Part shown: piece by piece, positions 1 through 8,156 of the stretch
How the letters are laid out: each line of letters starts with the position of its first letter
How positions within the stretch are numbered: the stretch's first letter is position 1
Program-made: the position numbers and the translations under genes
Notes under the pieces: generated by a model
Told to the model about the DNA's origin: nothing
Seen by the model: the letters and a program-made list of their open reading frames with translations, nothing else
Databases searched by the model: none
DNA from: Methylobacterium terricola
Lineage (GTDB): Bacteria; Pseudomonadota; Alphaproteobacteria; Rhizobiales; Beijerinckiaceae
DNA: 64,000 bases
Direction: 5' to 3'
NCBI RefSeq assembly: GCF_006151805.1
Contig: NZ_VDDA01000002.1
Span: 186,001-250,000 of the forward strand

Positions 1-864
1 CCGGCCGCCCTCCTCCTGTCCTCCGGCGTCATGGCGGCCGTCACCGGGCTCACCAGCACCGAGGATTTCGCCGCCTGGGGCTGGCGGGTGCCGTTCCTGC
101 TCAGCGGCGTCCTGCTCCTCGTCGGCATCGTCATCCGGCACCGCCTCGCCGAGTCGCCGAGCTTCCAGCGCCTGAAGCAGACGGGCGGGCGCGAATCCCT
201 GCCGATCGGCACCGTCCTGTCCCGCAGGAAGCGCCTGACCGCCCTCCTGATCGGCTCGCAGGCGGCGGAGAACACCTCCTTCTACGTCTTCGCGGTCTAC
301 TCTCTCGCCTATCTCACTACGGCGCTGGGCGTGCCGCGCCCGGTCGTGCTCAACGCGCTCATGGTCGCGGCGGCCGCCTGCCTCGTCGCGCAGCCGCTCT
401 TCGGCGCCCTGTCCGACCGCATCGGGCGCAAGCGGGTCTTTGCCGGCGGCATGGTGTTCATCGGCCTCTTCATCGTCCCGTTCTTCCTGCTGATCGCATC
501 CCGCGACCCGGTCCTGATCACCGTCGCGATGGTGCTCGGCCTCGTCTTCGGGCAGGCGACGACCCAGGCGGTCCAGCCGAGCCTCTTCGCCGAGCAGTAC
601 GAGGCGGCGATCCGCTACAGCGGCGTGTCGGTCGCCTACCAGTTCGCCACCGTGCTCTGGAGCGGCCCGACGCCGATCCTCGCCGCCGCGCTCTGGGCCT
701 GGTCGGGGAGCTGGTGGCCGCTCGCCGGCTACATCGCCGCCGCCGCCCTGGTCTCCGTCCTGTGCATCCGGCCGCTGCGCGAGGCCGCCGGCGCCGAGCT
801 CGGCGCGGCCGCCGCCGAGGCCGGGGAGCGCGACCCCGCCGCGCTCCGGGAGGCGGTGGCGTGA
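1..864 (+). CDS. MFS transporter, metabolite:H+ symporter type (5' end missing)
   Basis: The reading frame is open from the first base, so the N-terminal half lies outside the window; the ATG at 31 is internal. The visible 287 residues are hydrophobic and form the last six to eight membrane helices. The loop GALSDRIGRKRVF is the conserved second-half motif of the metabolite:proton symporter (MHS) branch of the major facilitator family, whose members import organic acids, betaines or shikimate. Its stop overlaps the next start (GTGA), so it is co-translated with the metallo-hydrolase downstream. The substrate cannot be read from sequence. Confidence 0.85.
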   Translation, partial: PAALLLSSGVMAAVTGLTSTEDFAAWGWRVPFLLSGVLLLVGIVIRHRLAESPSFQRLKQTGGRESLPIGTVLSRRKRLTALLIGSQAAENTSFYVFAVYSLAYLTTALGVPRPVVLNALMVAAAACLVAQPLFGALSDRIGRKRVFAGGMVFIGLFIVPFFLLIASRDPVLITVAMVLGLVFGQATTQAVQPSLFAEQYEAAIRYSGVSVAYQFATVLWSGPTPILAAALWAWSGSWWPLAGYIAAAALVSVLCIRPLREAAGAELGAAAAEAGERDPAALREAVA

Positions 865-1754
865 GGTTCCGGGTCGGGGCGGCCACCGTCACGCCGATCG
901 TCGAGATGGTCGACCGCAGCTTCGACATGCTGCGCTTCTTCCCCCTCGCGACCGAGGCCGACATCGCCGCCAACCTCGCCTGGATGGCGCCGCACCACTT
1001 CGACCCGCACACCCGGCGCCTCCTCCTCTCGATGCATTCCTGGCTGGTCGAGGTCGGCGGCCGGCGCATCCTCGTCGACGGCTGCGTCGGTAACGACAAG
1101 CGGCGCGATGCGCGGCCCGACTGGTGCACCCTGTCGACCGCGTTCCTCGACCGGCTGGCAGAAGCGGGAGCCGCCCCGGAGGCGATCGACTACGTCCTGT
1201 GCACCCATCTCCACGCCGACCATGTCGGCTGGAACACGCGGCTCGTCGACGGGCGCTGGGTGCCGACCTTCCCCAATGCGACCTACGTCTTCGGCCGCCG
1301 CGAGCATGCCTATTGGCACGCGGAGCACGCGCGGGGTGCGGGCGGCCCGCATCTCCAGGCCTATCGCGACAGCGTGTTGCCGATCCTCGAGGCCGGCCGC
1401 GCCCTGATCGTCGACGAGACCCACGTGCTCGAGGGCGTGCTGCACCTGGAGCCCGCACCCGGGCACACGCCGGGCCACGTCGCGGTCTGGCTCCGTTGCG
1501 GGCCGGAGACGGCGGCCTTCACCGGCGACGTCGTCCACCACCCCGTCCAGGTGCTCAATCCGGACTGGAACTGCATGGGCTGCCTCGATCCCCCTGCTGC
1601 GGCGCGGACGCGGCGGCGCCTCCTCGCCGAGGTGGCGCGGACGAACGGCGTCCTGTTCCCGGGCCATTTCATGGCGCCCCACGCGGTCCGCATCGCGGAG
1701 AACGGGGACGGCTTCGCCTTCCGCTTCCTGTGCGAGGACGCAGGCCCCGCCTGA
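861..1754 (+). CDS. Metallo-beta-lactamase-fold hydrolase
   Basis: A 297-residue protein with the zinc-binding signature HLHADH (residues 116-121), a later GHTPGHVAVW histidine motif and FTGDVVHH, which together supply the ligands of a two-metal MBL-fold hydrolase. Length and motif spacing fit the lactonase/aryl-ester hydrolase branch, cytoplasmic since no signal peptide is seen. The GTG at 861 is chosen because it overlaps the stop of the upstream transporter by 4 bases and the homologous region begins there; the frame is open further upstream but only as a shadow of the transporter gene. Its place between two transporters suggests hydrolysis of an imported lactone or ester (inference). Confidence 0.85.
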   Translation: MRFRVGAATVTPIVEMVDRSFDMLRFFPLATEADIAANLAWMAPHHFDPHTRRLLLSMHSWLVEVGGRRILVDGCVGNDKRRDARPDWCTLSTAFLDRLAEAGAAPEAIDYVLCTHLHADHVGWNTRLVDGRWVPTFPNATYVFGRREHAYWHAEHARGAGGPHLQAYRDSVLPILEAGRALIVDETHVLEGVLHLEPAPGHTPGHVAVWLRCGPETAAFTGDVVHHPVQVLNPDWNCMGCLDPPAAARTRRRLLAEVARTNGVLFPGHFMAPHAVRIAENGDGFAFRFLCEDAGPA

Positions 1755-1772
1755 GAGCCCGCCTGCGAGGAA

Positions 1773-1791
1773 CCGCGCCCGACGGGCGCGG
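1773..1791 (+). other. Intercistronic hairpin
   Basis: Perfect 8-bp arms CCGCGCCC / GGGCGCGG around a 3-base loop lie between the MBL hydrolase and the next transporter, without a T-run. It is more likely an mRNA-stabilising or attenuating stem than a full terminator. Confidence 0.45.
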
Positions 1792-1844
1792 GAGACACCA
1801 ACGACCCTGCGCCGATGCGGCGCTGCGGCGAGGAGGAGACGCCC

Positions 1845-3230
1845 ATGACGAGGTCATCCATCGGATACCGGCTCGACCGGTTGCCGCGCGGCAAGTTCCA
1901 CACCCGCATGCTGTTCCTCGTCGGAGCCGGCATGTTCTTCGACGGCTTCGACATCTACCTCGCTGCCGGCGTTCTCGGCGCCCTGGTGCGCGAAGGCTTG
2001 TCGGACGTCGACCGCAACGCCTGGTTCCTCTCGGCGACCTTCGCCGGCATGACCGTCGGCGCCTGGCTCGCGGGCGTGCTCGGGGACCGCTACGGGCGGC
2101 GCTTCACCTACCAGTTCAACCTCGCGGTGTTCGGGATCGCGTCGCTGGCGGCCGCCTTCGCCCCGGACATCGTCTGGCTCACCGCCTTCCGGTTCGTCAT
2201 GGGGCTCGGCCTCGGGGCCGAGATCGTCGTCGGGTACGGCACCCTGTCGGAGTTCATGCCCCCGGCGATCCGCGGCCGCTACGCGGCCCTGCTTGCGGTC
2301 TTCACCAACTCGGCCCTGTTCGTCGCGACCTTCGGCGGTTTCCTGATCATCCCGTATCTCGGCTGGCGCTGGATGTTCGCCATCGCGGGCATCGGCGCCG
2401 GCATCGTCTGGCTGATGCGCAAGAACATGCCGGAATCGCCCCGCTGGCTCGAGGCGAAGGGCCGTCACGCCGAGGCCGAGGCGATCACCCGCCGGATCGA
2501 GGAGGAGGCCTACGGGCCCGGTGCCGTGCCCGCCGCCCCCGTCCAGCGCATCGCCCCCGCGGCGGCGGTGGACACCCCCCTCTCGACCCTGTTCCGGGGC
2601 CAGCTCCTCGTCCGCACGATCACCGGCATCGTCATCAACGTCGTCAACAACCTCATCACCCACGGCTTCATCACCTGGATGCCGACCTTCTTCCTGGCGC
2701 AGGGTCTGACGGTGACGCGCTCGCTGGGCTTCACCGCCGTGATGACGCTGGGGGCACCGCTCGGCGCCTTCCTCGGCTGCCTCATGGCCGAGAGCATCGG
2801 GCGCAAGCGCGGGATCGTCCTGTTCTCCTTCGTGGCGCTCGTCATCGGCCTTGCCTACCCGCAGGCGTCGGATCCGGTGCTGGTGATGGCCCTCGGCTTC
2901 TGCCTCGTCGCCTGCGTGTTCATCCTCGGCGCGCTGAGCATCGCCGCCTACGTGCCCGAGCTGTTCCCGACCGAGATCCGGCTGCGCGGCGTCGGGCTGT
3001 GCAGCACGACCGGGCGGCTTGCCAATATCGGCATCCCGTTCCTGATCGCGTTCCTCTACACCAAGGGCGGGATCGGAGCCGTGCTCGGGCTGATCTCCGC
3101 CGGGTTGTTCGTGCAGGGCGTCGTCGTCGCCGTCCTCGGGGTCGAGACGAAGGGCATGGCGCTCGAGGCGGTCAGCGCCGAGCCCGACGAGGCTCCGCCC
3201 GTCGCCACCGCCGCCCGCAGGCCGGCCTGA
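1845..3230 (+). CDS. MFS transporter (sugar/aromatic-acid porter type)
   Basis: A 461-residue, twelve-helix major facilitator protein. It shows the opening GMFFDGFD helix, the cytoplasmic loop LGDRYGRRFTY between helices 2 and 3, the PESPRWLEAKG motif near the middle and PELFPTEIRLRG late in the protein, all typical of the sugar and aromatic-acid porter branch. The ATG at 1845 is preferred over an in-frame ATG at 1815 because AGGAGGAG sits 6 bases before it. It is the second importer in this cluster and precedes an iron alcohol dehydrogenase on the same strand, so it probably feeds a carbon source into that pathway. The substrate is unknown. Confidence 0.87.
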   Translation: MTRSSIGYRLDRLPRGKFHTRMLFLVGAGMFFDGFDIYLAAGVLGALVREGLSDVDRNAWFLSATFAGMTVGAWLAGVLGDRYGRRFTYQFNLAVFGIASLAAAFAPDIVWLTAFRFVMGLGLGAEIVVGYGTLSEFMPPAIRGRYAALLAVFTNSALFVATFGGFLIIPYLGWRWMFAIAGIGAGIVWLMRKNMPESPRWLEAKGRHAEAEAITRRIEEEAYGPGAVPAAPVQRIAPAAAVDTPLSTLFRGQLLVRTITGIVINVVNNLITHGFITWMPTFFLAQGLTVTRSLGFTAVMTLGAPLGAFLGCLMAESIGRKRGIVLFSFVALVIGLAYPQASDPVLVMALGFCLVACVFILGALSIAAYVPELFPTEIRLRGVGLCSTTGRLANIGIPFLIAFLYTKGGIGAVLGLISAGLFVQGVVVAVLGVETKGMALEAVSAEPDEAPPVATAARRPA

Positions 3231-3240
3231 GGGCCGACGG

Positions 3241-3264
3241 GCCGGGCCCGCGCGCGGGCCCGGC
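3241..3264 (+). other. Perfect 24-bp palindrome between genes
   Basis: Two 12-base arms, beginning GCCGGGCCCGCG, form a fully self-complementary block between the MFS transporter and the iron alcohol dehydrogenase. There is no T-run. A second hairpin precedes the transporter, so both junctions of this cluster carry strong stems that may tune the relative mRNA level of each cistron. Confidence 0.45.
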
Positions 3265-3293
3265 TGCCGGATATCGAGGAAGAGACGATCACG

Positions 3294-4451
3294 ATGAACC
3301 CGTTCACCTTCCAGACCACCCCGAACGTCCTGTTCGAGCCCGGCGCCGTCCGCAAGCTCGCCCCGGTCGTGTCCGGCCTCGGCGCCTCCCGGGCGATGCT
3401 CGTGACCGACCGGGGCGTGCGGGAGGCCGGGCTCACCCGCGACGCGGAGGCCGGCCTCGCCCAGGCCGGCATCGCCCTGACCGTGTTCGAGGACGTCGCC
3501 GCCGATCCGCCGTCCCACGTCGTCGAGGCGGCGGTCGCCCGGGCGCGGGAGGCCGGGGTGGAGCTGGTCCTCGCGATCGGCGGCGGCTCGGCGCTGGATA
3601 CCGCCAAGCTCGTGGCGTACCTCGCCCGGAACGACGAGAGCCTCGATGCCATCTACGGGGTCGGGCTCGCGACGGGCGCGCGGCTGCCGCTCGTCCTCGT
3701 CCCGACGACGGCAGGGACCGGATCGGAGGTGACGCCGATCGCCATCGTCACCACCCCCTCGACCGAGAAGAAGGGCGTCGTCTCGCCCCGCCTCCTGCCC
3801 GACTGGGCCGTCCTCGACCCCGAGCTGACGCTGGGCCTGCCGCCGGCCGTGACCGCCGCGACCGGCATCGACGCCATGGTGCACGCCATCGAGGCCTATA
3901 CCAGCCGTCACCGCAAGAACCCCCTGTCCGACCAGCTCGCCCGGCAGGCCCTCGCATTGCTGGCCGGGAGCCTCCGGACGGCATGCCGCAACGGTCGCGA
4001 TCTGGACGCCCGCGCGAACATGCTCCTTGGCTCGATGCTCGCCGGCATGGCGTTCGCGAACGCGCCGGTCGCGGCGGTCCACGCGCTCGCCTACCCCATC
4101 GGCGCGCTCTTCCACGTGCCGCACGGGCTGTCGAACGCCCTCGTGCTCACCGGCGTCGTCCGGTTCAACCTTCCACAGGCCCAGGGCCTCTACGCCGAGC
4201 TGGCCCCGATCCTCGACCCGGCCGCAGCCGGTCTTGCCCCGGACGAGGCGGCGACGCGATTTCTCGAGGCGCTCGAGAGCCTGTGCCGGGATTGCGAGCT
4301 GCCGGCATCCCTCGCCGAGGTCGGGATCACGGCCGGCGACCTCGATCGATTGGCGGAGGACGCCATGAAGCAGACACGGCTTCTGGTCAATAATCCTCGG
4401 GAAGTGACTTATGACGATGCCCGATCGATCTATGAGGGCGCTTTATCATAA
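3294..4451 (+). CDS. Iron-containing alcohol dehydrogenase
   Basis: A 385-residue group III alcohol dehydrogenase, full length for the family. The nucleotide-binding motif GGGSALDTAK is at residues 96-105 and the metal ligands are in place: D193 and H197 (GIDAMVHAIEAYTS), H263 (AAVHALAYPIG) and H277 (HVPHGLSNA). It oxidises an alcohol or reduces an aldehyde or ketone with NAD(P)H in the cytoplasm; maleylacetate reductases share the fold, but the complete histidine set favours a metal-dependent enzyme. The start is supported by GAGGAAGAGA upstream. It is the last gene of the transporter-hydrolase-transporter-dehydrogenase run. Confidence 0.88.
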   Translation: MNPFTFQTTPNVLFEPGAVRKLAPVVSGLGASRAMLVTDRGVREAGLTRDAEAGLAQAGIALTVFEDVAADPPSHVVEAAVARAREAGVELVLAIGGGSALDTAKLVAYLARNDESLDAIYGVGLATGARLPLVLVPTTAGTGSEVTPIAIVTTPSTEKKGVVSPRLLPDWAVLDPELTLGLPPAVTAATGIDAMVHAIEAYTSRHRKNPLSDQLARQALALLAGSLRTACRNGRDLDARANMLLGSMLAGMAFANAPVAAVHALAYPIGALFHVPHGLSNALVLTGVVRFNLPQAQGLYAELAPILDPAAAGLAPDEAATRFLEALESLCRDCELPASLAEVGITAGDLDRLAEDAMKQTRLLVNNPREVTYDDARSIYEGALS

Positions 4452-5147
4452 AGACAGGGATGGTTTCGTGTGAATGGTGCTGGCTGAATTTCATTGGCGC
4501 GCGCGGATTTTCGCTATCCGGCGCAAGCTGCAGTGTCGACAGCTCCTGCTGCGACGCTGACGCGGCTTCGAGCCGCGCAAGGTCGACCCCGCAATGCAGG
4601 GTGCCGATCCGAGCTGGCCCATGCGGGCTGTCGCGGCAAGGATGATGCACGGCCTTCCGCCAAGACCTGCCATCGGCGCGAGCGAGGCCGCAACCTCGGC
4701 CCATCTGAGGGAAAGGCAGACCGACGACGCCTTCCGCGGGATTATGTGTGTTCGGAAGGCCGTGCTCCGATCTCAGCTTTCTTGTGTCCGTCGAGAAACC
4801 TGAAGGGAACACGGCGCCACGTGACCACCGCTAGGATGAAGACAGAAATTGCAGTCCCAGAGGCCGTGGACCATCCCGTGCATGGTATGTGTTCGCCCAT
4901 GAGTACGAAGCGGGTTGAGGCCCCGAAGCGCAGTGCCGGCTGTCACGGAAGTCTGGACACGCGGTCCAGCGGTCTGACGTAAAGTAGGCGGAAAGCCTTG
5001 CATGAAACTCTTGAGTTGATTGAGTTTTTTGGCCTGCTTGGACGGTCCATCCCTCTCCGCCAGGCTTCCTAGAAGCTCGATCATTCCGGTGAGTTGCTGC
5101 CCTGAAACGGTGTCGTACGGCCTGGCTGGTGCAAACGGGTGATAGGG
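4452..5147. other. Gene-poor stretch of about 700 bases
   Basis: No convincing gene is seen on either strand. Composition is more AT-rich than the surroundings (for example the T-rich patch near 5030) and the open frames show no domain pattern or consistent codon bias. It joins the decayed integrase that follows, so it is probably the residue of an old insertion. Confidence 0.5.
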
Positions 5148-5460
5148 ATGCCCCTTTCCGATGGCCTGTCCCTGAAACACCACAACGGCGTCTACTCCGC
5201 GCGCAAGGACGTGCCGGCCCACCTGCGCCCGCTGGTCGGCAAGTGGACCGTGTTGGTCAGACTCGGGACGAAGGACCCCGCCGAAGCCGCCGGCTGCACT
5301 CTGAGGCGACCCGCGAGATCGTGGAATGGCTGGCCGTACTCGAGGCCGCCCCGAGGGCGTTGAGCGAGCGGGAGGCGCACGAACTCGCCCACCGGCCGGG
5401 ACGACTGGGTTGCCTTCCACCGCGACAATCCAGGCCGCAACCCGTGGCGGACTGAACCGC
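5148..5460 (+). pseudogene. Decayed site-specific recombinase (integrase), N-terminal part
   Basis: The frame beginning ATG at 5148 reads SLKHHNGVYSARKDVPAHLR followed by LGTKDPAEAA, the N-terminal pattern of tyrosine recombinases with a DUF6538-type domain. Around 5285-5300 the homologous reading moves to another frame (HSEATREIVEWLAVLEAA, then LSEREAHELA), and near 5395 it returns to the first frame (DDWVAFHRDNPG). Two compensating indels and the complete absence of the catalytic domain show this is a dead fragment. No attachment-site duplication or tRNA is seen beside it. Confidence 0.7.
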
Positions 5461-5713
5461 CCCTCTCCGTCATCCGCATCGCGACTTGCGCGTTCGCCAT
5501 GTGACCTCGCAAATCGCAGCTCGCCCGATCCCGTCGACGTACCCCCGGTCATCGAGAACGATCCCCGGTTTGCGTGCCCGGAGCCGCACCGGCTCCGGGG
5601 CATCCCGTCCGCGGATATGGCTCAGGGGATCGTCCGGACGCAGCCGCCCCGGCGATCGGGGTCCGGGATGACGCCGCGATGCGCCGGGGCGCCGCGGCCC
5701 CGTCACGCGAGTG

Positions 5714-6232
5714 TCACCGAGCGTAGCGGGTGAAGACGAAGTCGCGCTCCTTCACCCGCGCCTCGTGGCAGGCAAAGCAGGTCTGGTGCTGCGCCTCGTC
5801 GACGGGCTTGCCGTCGATGAAGCGGCCGAAGCCCCAGCCGCCCGATTGCGGATAGCGCGCCGCGTCCTTGACCATGACCTGCACGGTCGTGGCAGGGCCC
5901 GGCACCGTCGCCGACTCGAACTCGGCGGAGGGCGTGCGCGTCCAGGCGAGCTTCACCAGGACGCTGCCGTCCGGGAACGGCAGCGTGCCGGTCCGGTAGG
6001 CCTGCACGGCGATGTCGTTGCCGAGCACCGCCCGCAGCTCGTTCAGCGGTGCATCCTCGAGGGCCGGGGCGATCAGGCGCCAGTCCCGGTAGCCGTCCGG
6101 GACGGTGACGCCGTAGATCGGCGAGGCCGGCTTCGCGTCGTCGCCGGACGCCCGTGCCGCGGCCAGGGCGAGACCGGCGGCGGCACACAGGAGCAGGACG
6201 CTCCGCACGCTGGCACGACGCTCAGAAGCCAT
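5714..6232 (-). CDS. Cytochrome P460 family protein
   Basis: About 172 residues with an N-terminal signal peptide (VRSVLLLCAAAGLALAAARA) and a single heme-binding CFACHEARV motif near the C-terminus, the arrangement of periplasmic P460-type c-hemes. Family members handle hydroxylamine, NO or related oxidants; the activity here is not determined. The ATG at 6232 (or 6238) overlaps the end of the upstream hydrolase gene, so translation is probably coupled. A CXXCH motif and conserved FGRFIDGKPVD segment support the call. It is the third gene of an ohr-hydrolase-P460 run. Confidence 0.8.
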   Translation of the reverse strand: MASERRASVRSVLLLCAAAGLALAAARASGDDAKPASPIYGVTVPDGYRDWRLIAPALEDAPLNELRAVLGNDIAVQAYRTGTLPFPDGSVLVKLAWTRTPSAEFESATVPGPATTVQVMVKDAARYPQSGGWGFGRFIDGKPVDEAQHQTCFACHEARVKERDFVFTRYAR

Positions 6233-7256
6233 CGACATCCACCACCGCCTGCGCGAAGGCCCGCGGCGCCTCCTGGGGAAGGTTGTGCCCGATGCCGCCG
6301 GTGATCGTGCGGTGCTCGTAGCGCCCGGAGAACCTCCTGGCATAGGCCGCGGGCTCGGGATGGGGCGCGCCGTTCGCGTCGCCCTCGAGCGTGATCGTCG
6401 GGATCGCGATGGTCGGGAAAGCCGCGAGCTTGCGCTCGATCGCGTCGAACCGCGTCTCGCCCTGCGCCAGCCCGAGCCGCCAGCGGTAATTGTGGATCGA
6501 GACGGCGACGTGGTCCGGATTGTCGAAGGCCGGGGCCGAGCGGGCGAAGGTGGCGTCGTCGAACCGCCATTGCGGCGAGGCGAGCTCCCAGATCAGCCGG
6601 GCGAAGTCGCGGGTGTAGCGGGCGTATCCCTCGCGCCCGCGCTCGGTGGCGAAGTAGAACTGGTACCACCATTGCAGCTCCGCCTTCGGCGGCAGCGGCA
6701 TCGCGTTGGCCTGCTGGCTGCCGATGAGGTAGCCGCTCACCGAGACGAGGGCCCGGCATCGCGCCGGCCACAGGGCGGCGAGGATGCAGGCGGTGCGGGC
6801 GCCCCAATCGTAGCCCGCCACGAGCGTCCGCTCGACGCCGAGCGCGTCGAGGAACGCGACCGCGTCGTGGGCGAGGGCGGCCTGCTGGCCGTTGCGCGGC
6901 GTCGCCTCCGAGAGGAAGCGGGTCGCGCCGTATCCTCGGAGATAGGGGATCAGCACCCGGTAGCCCGCTGCCGCGAGCACCGGCGCCACCTCGGCGTAGC
7001 TGTGGATGTCGTAGGGCCAGCCGTGGAGGAGCAGGACCGGCTTGCCGTCCGCCGGGCCGGCCTCGACGTAGGCGACCTCGAGGTCGCCGGCCCGGACCCG
7101 CTTCAGCGGGCCGAACGCGCCTTGGGCTCCCGATCCCGCCGGGGACGCACCCTGCGCCGCGGCGGCCGGAACGATCCCGGCGACCGTGCCGGCGGCCAGG
7201 ACGGCACCGAGCCGTCCGAGCAGCTGCCGGCGTTCCAGCGTGACGATCTCGTTCAT
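6222..7256 (-). CDS. Exported alpha/beta hydrolase, epoxide-hydrolase-like
   Basis: A 344-residue protein with an N-terminal RRQLLG twin-arginine-like motif followed by a hydrophobic stretch and AAA cleavage region, suggesting Tat export. The hydrolase core has the HGWPYD oxyanion motif and the nucleophile elbow GYDWGAR, where the nucleophile is Asp rather than Ser, as in epoxide hydrolases and haloalkane dehalogenases; GGIGHNLPQE near the end supplies the catalytic His. It lies 60 bases downstream of ohr and overlaps the P460 gene, so the three are probably one operon. The substrate is not known. Confidence 0.83.
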   Translation of the reverse strand: MNEIVTLERRQLLGRLGAVLAAGTVAGIVPAAAAQGASPAGSGAQGAFGPLKRVRAGDLEVAYVEAGPADGKPVLLLHGWPYDIHSYAEVAPVLAAAGYRVLIPYLRGYGATRFLSEATPRNGQQAALAHDAVAFLDALGVERTLVAGYDWGARTACILAALWPARCRALVSVSGYLIGSQQANAMPLPPKAELQWWYQFYFATERGREGYARYTRDFARLIWELASPQWRFDDATFARSAPAFDNPDHVAVSIHNYRWRLGLAQGETRFDAIERKLAAFPTIAIPTITLEGDANGAPHPEPAAYARRFSGRYEHRTITGGIGHNLPQEAPRAFAQAVVDVDGF

Positions 7257-7316
7257 GGCGATAACCCTCGTGATGATGCAAGCGGTCCGGCCTCAGCACG
7301 CCGGACGGGTCGAGGC

Positions 7317-7733
7317 TCAGGCGACGGTCAGCACGACGTCGATGTTGCCGCGCGTCGCCTTCGAGTACGGGCAGATCTGGTGGGCGGCGGCGACGACCTG
7401 CTCGGCCAGGGTGCGATCGAGGTCCGGGACGTCGATCGTCAGCCGGGCGCTGAGGAAGAAGCCGCTGTCGTCCTGGTTCAGCCCGATCTCGGCATCGATG
7501 CTCGGCGGCCGGCGCAACGCGATCCCGAGCGTCCGGGCCGCGCGCTCCATCGCCCCCTCGAAGCAGGCCGACCAGCCGGCTGCGAAGAGCTGCTCCGGGT
7601 TGGTTCCGTCCCCGGCGCTGCCGGGCCGGGACAGCCGCAGGTCGAGCCTGCCGTCGGGGCTGCGGGCCGTGCCCTCGCGCCCTCCGACCGTGTGGACGTG
7701 AGCCGTGTACAGGCGATGTGGCGTGTCGGTCAT
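7317..7733 (-). CDS. ohr: Organic hydroperoxide resistance protein (OsmC/Ohr family)
   Basis: A 138-residue Ohr-type peroxidase. The two redox cysteines sit in WSACFEGAM and in QICPYSKATRGNIDV, the latter being the Ohr signature. It reduces organic hydroperoxides in the cytoplasm using a dithiol reductant. The ATG at 7733 is chosen because an AGGAG lies just upstream and the conserved domain begins here; the frame is open further but the extension has no family similarity. Its distance from the next divergent gene leaves a long upstream region holding a pair of direct repeats. It heads the run with the exported hydrolase and cytochrome P460. Confidence 0.88.
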   Translation of the reverse strand: MTDTPHRLYTAHVHTVGGREGTARSPDGRLDLRLSRPGSAGDGTNPEQLFAAGWSACFEGAMERAARTLGIALRRPPSIDAEIGLNQDDSGFFLSARLTIDVPDLDRTLAEQVVAAAHQICPYSKATRGNIDVVLTVA

Positions 7734-7860
7734 GGATCGATGCTCCTGGCGGTCCGCAGCGGCCCGTGAGCCGGCAGGCGGTGCGACGCCCGGCTCCTGG
7801 CCTTCCCGTCGATCGTTGCCGGCATCGTCGTGTCCCCCGCGGTCCCACCCCCAGTAAGCC

Positions 7861-7903
7861 GCCGGTTTTTGTACCGAGTATGTGCTAACAGGCCGGTTTT
7901 GTA
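7861..7903 (-). promoter_or_regulatory. Paired direct repeats upstream of ohr
   Basis: GCCGGTTTTTGTA (7861-7873) and GCCGGTTTTGTA (7892-7903) are near-identical direct repeats whose starts are 31 bases apart, three helical turns. On the ohr strand, TTACAA followed 16 bases later by CATACT forms a plausible sigma-70 promoter overlapping the distal copy. The pair is a candidate operator for an OhrR/MarR-type or other redox regulator; no regulator gene lies beside ohr. Confidence 0.45.
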
Positions 7904-7989
7904 AGCGCATGTACGCTCTTGGAGCCGGGGGCTGGACGGGCTACGAGGCCGGTGATCCGGCGCCTTCGCGCGATCCCGGCACCGAGCGT

Positions 7990-8139
7990 ACCCACCACCT
8001 CGATTCGGAGGCGGTCGAGGCGCTGGAGGCGGGGCTGTCCGGCTACGACGGCGCGCTCCTGGTCGTCCGCCACGACGCGGCGTTTCTCAGGGCCTTGCGG
8101 ATCATGCGGCGCGTCGGCCTCGGCGATCCCGCCGGATGA
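7990..8139 (+). pseudogene. Fragment of an ABC-F ATPase (C-terminal)
   Basis: About 50 codons read THHLDSEAVEALEAGLSGYD followed by GALLVVRHDAAFLRAL, matching the NHLD...ALE...YxGALLVVSHDxxFL segment found after the second Walker B of ABC-F translation factors. Everything upstream (Walker A, signature, first ATPase domain) is absent and no start site is present. It is a remnant left by deletion or rearrangement. Confidence 0.6.
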
Positions 8140-8156
8140 CCTGCGCAAGGGCGCGT

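Noticed and set aside
1124..4393. Forward open frame of 1,089 codons across four genes
   Set aside because: It crosses the MBL, MFS and dehydrogenase genes in a different frame and is almost only Arg, Pro, Gly and Ala; the real genes have clear motifs.
5703..6188. Alternative reading frame over cytochrome P460
   Set aside because: The other frame has a signal peptide and a CXXCH heme motif; this one has none.
7882..8139. Complete small gene of 85 codons
   Set aside because: Only the last 50 codons resemble anything, and they match the interior of ABC-F proteins; no ribosome site is present, so it is treated as a remnant.
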